Source of the DNA: Actinomycetes bacterium
GTDB taxonomy: Bacteria > Actinomycetota > Acidimicrobiia > Acidimicrobiales > UBA8190
Assembly (NCBI GenBank): GCA_021779775.1
Contig: JAJYAB010000005.1
Span: forward strand, 1-17,775
DNA length: 17,775 bases
Reading direction: 5' to 3'
Part shown: positions 8,049 through 12,619 of the stretch, in pieces
Numbering within the stretch: position 1 is the first letter of the stretch
Layout: each line of letters opens with the position of its first letter
The notes under the pieces: model-generated
What the model was told of the DNA's origin: nothing
Database searches by the model: none
The model's input: the letters and a program-made list of their open reading frames with translations, nothing else
Made by a program: the position numbers and the translations under genes

Positions 8049-8525
8049 TCAGGAGGCGACCGGCCGCCCGATGGCGGCAGCGGCGTCGAAGAACGACTGG
8101 AGCGTCTGGTTGTACCGGAAGAAGCGGTCAGCCCCCATGGCGTCTGCGCTCCTCAGGTGGATCTTGTCGCCGAGGAGCACCTGCGAGCTGAGCGTCTGCA
8201 GGCCGGTCGCCCGCCCGTTGGCGACGATGTCGTCGAGCATGCTCTGCCATGGCGCGAGGTCGCCCTCCAGCCAGCAGTCGACGTCGCCCTCGGTGCCGGA
8301 CGGGAAGTCGGCGACCGCTTCGCAGCCGTAGCCGCGCAAGCAGATCCGGGCCCGGAAGCCGTCGTCGTCGGGACGGTGCACGACGAGCCCGAGGTCGAGG
8401 TCGCACCACCCGAGCAGTCCGTATTCTGCAGGGTGCTCGTTCATCGCCTTGGCGAGCGAATCCAGCAGCCCGCGTGAGTCGATCCGTAGCGTGCTGACAT
8501 CCCTGGTGCTGACATCTGTGATCAT
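8049..8525 (-). CDS. SCP2-like (sterol-carrier-type) small protein, tentative
   Basis: 158-residue soluble protein with no cysteine cluster motif. The middle (GFRARICLRGYGCEAVADFP, then DVDCWLEGDLAPWQSMLDDIV) followed by GDKIHLRSADAMGADRFFRYNQTLQSFF resembles the strand-then-helix layout of SCP2 lipid-binding domains. There a WxxGD-type turn is followed by a helix and a strand with a small basic loop. SCP2 proteins bind hydrophobic substrates such as sterols or acyl chains. The ATG at 8525 has AAGGAG seven bases upstream. It sits 27 bases downstream of the diiron gene and directly before the zinc-ribbon gene. If the SCP2 reading is right it could present a lipophilic substrate to the oxygenase. 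The match is by eye and weak; a family of unknown function is the alternative. Confidence 0.75.
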   Translation of the reverse strand: MITDVSTRDVSTLRIDSRGLLDSLAKAMNEHPAEYGLLGWCDLDLGLVVHRPDDDGFRARICLRGYGCEAVADFPSGTEGDVDCWLEGDLAPWQSMLDDIVANGRATGLQTLSSQVLLGDKIHLRSADAMGADRFFRYNQTLQSFFDAAAAIGRPVAS

Positions 8526-8552
8526 GGTGATCTCCTTCGCTCGTCGTTCCGG

Positions 8553-9656
8553 CTAGGACACCGCGAGCGCGGCGCGGTCGATGCCCATGAGGTCGAGGGG
8601 GATCAGGGTCCGCTCCACCCGGTTGAGCCCGGCCCGCTCGCAGCGCGCCAGGTACGAGGTGAGCATCTTCCCAAGCAGGTGCTCGAGCAGCGGGAGCCCC
8701 TTCGTCTCGACCTCGTCGACCCCGCCGGCCAGGAGGGTCGCCAGGGCGGACATCACCGCCGGCTGGGTGCCGAACTCCATGAGCACCTTCTCCCCCTCGT
8801 CCAGCGCCTGGTGGATCTCGTCGGCGACGTCGGGGTCGTGCTCGACCTGGTAGCGGATGTGGAGGGTGCCGTAGGCGACGTGGCGAGCCTCGTCCTGCAT
8901 GCACATCCGGAAGATCCGCTTCTCGACGTCGGTCGGGGAGATCAGCTCGCCCTGGCGGAAGATGTCGAGCACGAAGCCTTCGCCCAGGAGGTGCATGAGG
9001 GCGGAGGACTGGGTGTAGGTCTTGCCGTACAAGATGGTGCGGAGCAGCTCTTCGGTCCGCTTCTGGGACTTCAGCAGGCCGCCACCGTTGGAGAGCGCTC
9101 GCTTGCGGAAGACCTCGGCGTGGCGGGCCTCGTCCATGCACTGGGTGGCGAGGAACATCTTCGTCTCGACGAAGTCGTGGTTCATCCGCCACATCCACTT
9201 GGCGGGCAGGTCGGCGGCGATCATCTCCACCTCGGTGAGCAGCGTGCACAGCTGGCACATGGCGTGCTCGACGTCGTCGGGGAGCTCCTGGAGATCCCCC
9301 CAGGGGATGTCCCGGGTGGCGGACCACTGGCGGGCGACGGCCTCCTCGTAGAGCTCGACGACGTTGTCGGCCCAGACGTCGGACTTGGCGTTCAGGAGGT
9401 AGCCCATGTCGGGGACATCGGCGTCGATGGCGGAGCCGCGCGGGCCCATGGTGCGGCGGGGAGCCACGTCGGGAATCTCCCCGTAGGAGCCGATGGCGAT
9501 GTCCTGCATCGTGAGACCGCGGGCGCTCGGCTTGGCCCGCACCCCCCACTCGCTCGGCGTGCCTCGCAGCCACGACCAGTCGAGCGGGAAGCCGTTCGGC
9601 GCGGTGTCTGGCAGCGCAGCGACCTCTTCGTCGGTGCGTGGGATCGTCGTGGACAT
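8553..9656 (-). CDS. ferritin-like diiron protein (RNR-R2/diiron oxygenase type)
   Basis: 367-residue protein of the ferritin-like diiron carboxylate superfamily. A complete ligand set is visible in four helices: E142 or E144 (LLTEVEMIAAD), E176xxH179 (MDEARHAEVF), E226 (LLGEGFVLDIF) and E256xxH259 (QDEARHVAYG). Length and spacing fit R2-like proteins and diiron oxygenases such as N-oxygenases and bacterial-monooxygenase subunits rather than iron-storage ferritin. The radical Tyr of class Ia R2 is not evident and no NrdA gene is nearby, so an oxygenase is favoured. ATG 9656 is preferred over ATG 9710 because GAGGG lies four bases upstream (9661-9665) and the longer form would read through operator-like repeats. 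First gene of the operon that includes the ferredoxin and the flavin monooxygenase. Substrate unknown. Confidence 0.87.
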   Translation of the reverse strand: MSTTIPRTDEEVAALPDTAPNGFPLDWSWLRGTPSEWGVRAKPSARGLTMQDIAIGSYGEIPDVAPRRTMGPRGSAIDADVPDMGYLLNAKSDVWADNVVELYEEAVARQWSATRDIPWGDLQELPDDVEHAMCQLCTLLTEVEMIAADLPAKWMWRMNHDFVETKMFLATQCMDEARHAEVFRKRALSNGGGLLKSQKRTEELLRTILYGKTYTQSSALMHLLGEGFVLDIFRQGELISPTDVEKRIFRMCMQDEARHVAYGTLHIRYQVEHDPDVADEIHQALDEGEKVLMEFGTQPAVMSALATLLAGGVDEVETKGLPLLEHLLGKMLTSYLARCERAGLNRVERTLIPLDLMGIDRAALAVS

Positions 9657-9699
9657 GGAGCCCTCATTTCTTCTCGTGCCCGGCTGGGGGGCTGTTCTG

Positions 9700-9736
9700 C
9701 ATGTAGCCAAGATGACGTAGTCAAGATGTAGTCAAG
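9700..9736. repeat. three near-tandem 12-mers, consensus RATGTAGTCAAG
   Basis: Copies at 9700-9711 (CATGTAGCCAAG), 9714-9725 (GACGTAGTCAAG) and 9725-9736 (GATGTAGTCAAG). On the minus strand they read CTTGACTACRTC. They lie in the likely untranslated leader of the diiron operon, between its predicted start point and the ATG at 9656. They resemble the promoter 11-mer ACTTGACATCT with three extra bases, so they may be additional operator half-sites. Confidence 0.6.
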
Positions 9737-9744
9737 TGAACGAA

Positions 9745-9754
9745 TCAACGTTGA
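9745..9754. promoter_or_regulatory. 10-bp perfect palindrome TCAACGTTGA
   Basis: Perfect dyad in the leader of the diiron operon, just downstream of the predicted transcription start (about 9763, minus strand). It is flanked by AGTCAA (9730-9735) and TTGACT (9751-9756), which form a wider inverted repeat. An operator is possible; no binder is known. Confidence 0.4.
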
Positions 9755-9769
9755 CTGCCTGACACGGAC

Positions 9770-9798
9770 ACTATGCGACATCGTCACCGAGATGTCAA
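9770..9798 (-). promoter_or_regulatory. predicted sigma-70-type promoter of the diiron operon
   Basis: On the minus strand TTGACA (9793-9798) is a perfect -35, followed by exactly 17 bases and CATAGT (9770-9775, 4 of 6 to TATAAT) as -10. This places the start point near 9763 and leaves a leader of about 105 bases before the ATG at 9656. The -35 is part of an 11-mer repeated elsewhere in the locus, so a regulator could occlude it directly. Confidence 0.6.
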
Positions 9799-9820
9799 GT
9801 GTCTCAGATAGATGTCAAGT
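9790..9820 (-). promoter_or_regulatory. two direct copies of ACTTGACATCT (putative operator)
   Basis: On the minus strand ACTTGACATCT occurs at 9810-9820 and again at 9790-9800, exactly 20 bp apart, about two helical turns and so on one face of the DNA. The promoter-distal copy overlaps the last codons of the regulator gene; the proximal copy contains the -35 of the diiron operon. The same 11-mer recurs at 10849-10859 in the divergent promoter region, and the first and third copies agree over 14 of 15 bases (ACTTGACATCTRTCT). Likely binding site of the neighbouring Rrf2 regulator (inference). Confidence 0.55.
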
Positions 9821-10829
9821 GATACGCTCCTTGTAAGGCGACAGGCTTCCCAACGGTGACAGGCTTCCCAACGGGCGGGGGCGCCCCTTCGAGCTCGAGG
9901 TCCCGGGCCACGCGCCGGAGCAGGGAGCGGATGGTGGCGCGGGCGACGTGGACGAGGAGGGCCTCGTCGAGCACCTGGCCGGCGACCCCGAGGGGAGGGC
10001 GGTAGCGGCCCGTCAGGCACAGCTCCGACCGCTCGGGGTCGAGGGCGGTGAGCAGCAGCTCTCCCTCGAACCGGGGGAAGATCCCGCCGGGCCCGGTGGC
10101 CTCCCAGGTGAGGGGGATGGCGAGGGCCTCGGCGGTGCCCTCCGGATCGCCGAGGCGCACGGCCACGGTCTTCCCGAGCCACGCCGGCCCCCCCGGCCCG
10201 ACGCGCACGGCCACGGGCACGGCCACGGCCACGGGCACATCCTCGGCGGGGGCGGCCTCCAGGTGGGTGGCGAGCCACGACGGCCCGCCAGCCCGCAGCC
10301 TCGCCGCGACGGCCGCGGCGGGCCGCTCGACTTGGACCGAGTCGGCGACCGCCACGGTGGGCGGGCGGAGGCGATGGCTGTTCGCCGGGACGGGGTAGGC
10401 CCCTGCCTCGATCATCCGGTCCGCCTCGACGAGGTCGGCGAGGCTCGTGGCGCTGAGCACGGACCGCAGCGCGTCGGTGGCAGCGGTCCATGCCTCGTGC
10501 AGCGGGCAGACCGCGTTCCAGTGGCACGGTCCCCCCCGGAGCGCGCAGGCCTCGGGGGCAAGCGGGCCCTCGCCGGCTTCGACGACCTGCAGGAGGCTCA
10601 CCTCGGCCGGGGGCCGGGCGAGGCGGTAGCCACCGTTCGAGCCGAACGAGGAGACGGCGATGCCGGCGTGGACGAGGTCGCCGAGGATCTGGGAGACGAA
10701 GGTGCGCGGCACCCCCATCTCCGAGGAGACCTGGCGCAGCTTCCTCGGTGCCCCCAGCCCGTCCACGCGTGCCAGGCAGATCGCCGAGCGTACGACGTAG
10801 TCGCCCCGTTTCGAGAGTGTGAGGTTCAT
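9804..10829 (-). CDS. Rrf2-family Fe-S regulator fused to an SRPBCC-like domain
   Basis: 341-residue predicted transcription factor. Residues 1-140 are a standard Rrf2 unit: winged helix (LRQVSSEMGVPRTFVSQILGDLVHAG, wing FGSNGGYRLARP) and a cluster loop with C95, C102 and C108 plus H111. This is close to the C-x5-C-x5-C of NsrR and IscR, so NO, redox or Fe-S status is the probable signal. Residues about 160-312 form a second domain ending in LTGRYRPPLGVAGQVLDEALL and a long helix, which resembles SRPBCC hydrophobic-ligand folds. Rrf2 proteins are normally 130-165 residues, so this is about twice the usual size. ATG 10829 is chosen because the Rrf2 domain begins there; no Shine-Dalgarno precedes it and the promoter is placed for a leaderless mRNA. 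It sits between two operons and probably controls both. Confidence 0.88.
   Translation of the reverse strand: MNLTLSKRGDYVVRSAICLARVDGLGAPRKLRQVSSEMGVPRTFVSQILGDLVHAGIAVSSFGSNGGYRLARPPAEVSLLQVVEAGEGPLAPEACALRGGPCHWNAVCPLHEAWTAATDALRSVLSATSLADLVEADRMIEAGAYPVPANSHRLRPPTVAVADSVQVERPAAAVAARLRAGGPSWLATHLEAAPAEDVPVAVAVPVAVRVGPGGPAWLGKTVAVRLGDPEGTAEALAIPLTWEATGPGGIFPRFEGELLLTALDPERSELCLTGRYRPPLGVAGQVLDEALLVHVARATIRSLLRRVARDLELEGAPPPVGKPVTVGKPVALQGAYHLTSI
9840..9874. repeat. 17-bp direct repeat, period 18, in the 3' end of the regulator gene
   Basis: GACAGGCTTCCCAACGG occurs at 9840-9856 and 9858-9874. The 18-bp period is in frame and yields GKPVTVGKPV in the C-terminal tail of the regulator. It looks like a recent slippage duplication in a tolerant tail. 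Confidence 0.85.
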
Positions 10830-10840
10830 ACCATAGGTAT
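10828..10840. promoter_or_regulatory. inverted repeat ATACC-ATA-GGTAT at the regulator start
   Basis: Perfect 5-bp arms with a 3-base centre. It covers the first bases of the regulator start codon and its probable -10 element. An autoregulatory operator is possible, although the -10 itself (GGTATA on plus, TATACC on minus) explains part of the symmetry. Confidence 0.4.
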
Positions 10841-10864
10841 AGTCCGGAACTTGACATCTGTCTA
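10836..10864 (-). promoter_or_regulatory. predicted promoter of the regulator gene, leaderless transcript
   Basis: On the minus strand TAGACA (10859-10864) is a -35 with 5 of 6 matches, then exactly 17 bases, then TATACC (10836-10841) as -10. Only 6 bases separate the -10 from the ATG at 10829, so transcription should begin at or next to the start codon. No ribosome-binding site is present, which agrees with a leaderless mRNA, common in actinomycetes. Confidence 0.55.
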
Positions 10865-10891
10865 CCATGGGCCTAAGGTCCGACGTATAGT
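10849..10891 (+). promoter_or_regulatory. predicted promoter and operator-like site of the divergent redox operon
   Basis: ACTTGACATCT at 10849-10859 contains TTGACA (10851-10856), a perfect -35. A -10 of TAnnnT form, TAAGGT (10874-10879), follows at 17 bases; TATAGT (10886-10891) is a better -10 by sequence but lacks a -35 at the right distance. TTGACA and the regulator's minus-strand TAGACA lie back to back, 2 bp apart, forming a 14-bp imperfect dyad. One bound protein could therefore block both promoters. Confidence 0.5.
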
Positions 10892-10910
10892 AATTCTCTA
10901 CACTTGAGAA

Positions 10911-10916
10911 GGGAGG
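10911..10916 (+). promoter_or_regulatory. ribosome-binding site GGGAGG deciding the start at 10922
   Basis: GGGAGG lies 5 bases before ATG 10922. The upstream in-frame TTG at 10904 would place this site inside the coding region, so ATG 10922 is taken as the start of the membrane Fe-S protein. Confidence 0.75.
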
Positions 10917-10921
10917 TCCCC

Positions 10922-12478
10922 ATGGCGTTCGACGTGCAGGACCGAGCAGCAGCCCCCCTGGCCGACCCGGTGCCGGTGGCACTCCGGATGCGGCCGCCCG
11001 AGCGCGAGGGCCTCGAAGAGCGCTTCGCATCCTCGGACCCCAACCCGGGACTGGACATCACCCGCAACCCCCGCGTCGCCCGCCTGGTGCGCAGCCGGAA
11101 GTTCCAGTTCCTCCTGATCCTGCCGAACCAGATCGTGTTCTGGACGGTGATCTTCGTCGGCCTGCTCGGCACGGCGGTCCCCGGCCTGAACTTCGGCGCG
11201 GCGATCACCTGGTACGTCTGGTTCGCCCTGGTGTTCGTCATGATGGTGGTGGTCGGCCGGGCGTGGTGCATGATGTGCCCATTCGGCGGCTTCGGCGAGT
11301 GGATCCAACGCCGCACCTTCTTCCAGCGCACCCAGAAGACCCTGGGCCTCGGCCGCAAGTTCCCCGAGCCGCTCGCCCGAGCCGGCTTCCTGATCCCCGT
11401 CGTCAGCTTCCTGTTGCTCACCTGGATCGAGGAGTTCTTCAACATCGCCGGGCCGGGGAACCCCGCCGACACCTCGTGGATGGTCGTCGGCATCGTCGGC
11501 TCGGCGCTCGTCTTCTTCCTGGTCTTCGAGCGGCGGACCTTCTGCCGCTACATCTGCCCGCTCACCTCGCTCATCGGCACTATCGGCTCCGTCGGCTCGG
11601 TGGCCGGCTTCCGCACCCGCGACCGCGAGGTGTGCCTGAACTGCGAGACGAAGGACTGCATGCGCGGCGGGACGGAGGGCTTCGGCTGCCCGTGGTACAC
11701 GTGGCCGGGCAGCGCCGACTCGAACCTCTACTGCGGGCTGTGCTCCGAGTGCTACAAGGCCTGCCCGGAGGACAACGTCGGGCTGTTCCTCCAGCGCCCG
11801 CTCACCTCGGTCGTCGCCCCGCGGCGTCGCCGGGCGGACGTGGCGTGGGCCGTCGTGCTGCTGTGGGGCCTGGTGCTCTACCAGCAGATCAACGCCACCA
11901 ACGGCTATGCCAGCTTCGACAACTGGCTGAACAGCCACCTCCACTTCCCCCACTACCCGAACCCGGTCGCCTACCTCGGGTCGATCGCCCTGCTGGCACT
12001 GGCGACAGCCGGGGCAGCCTGGGGCATCGCAGCACTCCTCGCCCGGCGTGACGCCGACTTGGAGCGCCCGGGCAGCTTCGTCGACCGGGGCTCGCGGTTC
12101 CGGGCGTTCTTCGTCCCCATCGCCTACGGGCTGATCCCCGTCGTCGGCGCCGACTACTTCGCCCGCCAGCTGCCGAAGTTCTTCCAGCACTCGGCCCGCC
12201 TCGTGCCGTCGGTCCAGCACATCTTCGGCTTCTCCGGCGCCCACTCGCCCATCTACTCCACCCGGATCCTCTCCGACCCCCGCATCGTGCTGGTCCAGGT
12301 GATCGTCATCGCCGCCGGCACGCTCGGCGCGGCCTGGTGCACCTGGCGGATCGCCGGACGCGAGCTGGTGGCCGTGGGCCGCAGCGCGCTGGCCGTGCGA
12401 GTCACCACCCTCGGGTTGGTGGCCGCCTGCGGGGTCGTGGCGGCGCTGCTCTACGTGGCGATGCACGCGGCTCCCTGA
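10922..12478 (+). CDS. polytopic membrane Fe-S protein, NapH/NosR/CcoG-related
   Basis: 518-residue integral membrane protein. About eight or nine hydrophobic segments are visible, roughly at 64-86, 96-113, 153-170, 186-203, 305-322, 348-374, 395-413, 455-477 and 490-515. The first half has the membrane-edge motifs C116MMC119P and C208xxxC212P typical of NapH, NosR and YccM-like proteins. A cytoplasmic-type loop follows with C238, C241, C246, C256P and a classic C271xxC274xxC277xxxC281P cluster site. The periplasmic FMN domain of NosR is absent, and the C-terminal half is an extra membrane part that I do not recognise. Likely role: passing electrons between a cytoplasmic carrier and the membrane or quinone pool. 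It is followed 141 bases later by a ferredoxin-reductase fusion that would be its partner, and it is driven by the divergent Rrf2 control region. Confidence 0.87.
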   Translation: MAFDVQDRAAAPLADPVPVALRMRPPEREGLEERFASSDPNPGLDITRNPRVARLVRSRKFQFLLILPNQIVFWTVIFVGLLGTAVPGLNFGAAITWYVWFALVFVMMVVVGRAWCMMCPFGGFGEWIQRRTFFQRTQKTLGLGRKFPEPLARAGFLIPVVSFLLLTWIEEFFNIAGPGNPADTSWMVVGIVGSALVFFLVFERRTFCRYICPLTSLIGTIGSVGSVAGFRTRDREVCLNCETKDCMRGGTEGFGCPWYTWPGSADSNLYCGLCSECYKACPEDNVGLFLQRPLTSVVAPRRRRADVAWAVVLLWGLVLYQQINATNGYASFDNWLNSHLHFPHYPNPVAYLGSIALLALATAGAAWGIAALLARRDADLERPGSFVDRGSRFRAFFVPIAYGLIPVVGADYFARQLPKFFQHSARLVPSVQHIFGFSGAHSPIYSTRILSDPRIVLVQVIVIAAGTLGAAWCTWRIAGRELVAVGRSALAVRVTTLGLVAACGVVAALLYVAMHAAP

Positions 12479-12502
12479 ACGGATCCCGATGGCCCAGCGA
12501 GG

Positions 12503-12573
12503 ACAGGAAATGACAGGACACGGCAGGACACGGCAGGTCCGGCAGGACCGGCAACAGCAGGACCGGCAGGACG
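12503..12573. repeat. degenerate tandem repeat, unit CAGGACACGG / CAGGACCGG
   Basis: Within the 141-base gap between the membrane Fe-S gene and the fusion gene, a 9-10 base unit recurs: CAGGACACGG twice in tandem (12514-12533), then CAGGTCCGG, CAGGACCGG, a break, CAGGACCGG and CAGGAC. GGTCC-GGCA-GGACC inside it can pair as a short hairpin. No promoter is evident in the gap; it may tune the expression ratio of the two genes or be neutral slippage. Confidence 0.7.
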
Positions 12574-12619
12574 AAGTGGCCCAGCCCCACATAGCCGGGC
12601 CCGGCACGGAGGTGGCACC

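Noticed and set aside
9657..9710. Longer N-terminus of the diiron protein from ATG 9710
   Set aside because: No family-like residues, and the GAGGG site at 9661-9665 supports ATG 9656.
10206..10242. CACGGCCACGGG-type repeats inside the regulator gene
   Set aside because: They encode the VAVPVAV linker between the two domains; codon bias plus slippage in high-GC DNA is enough explanation.
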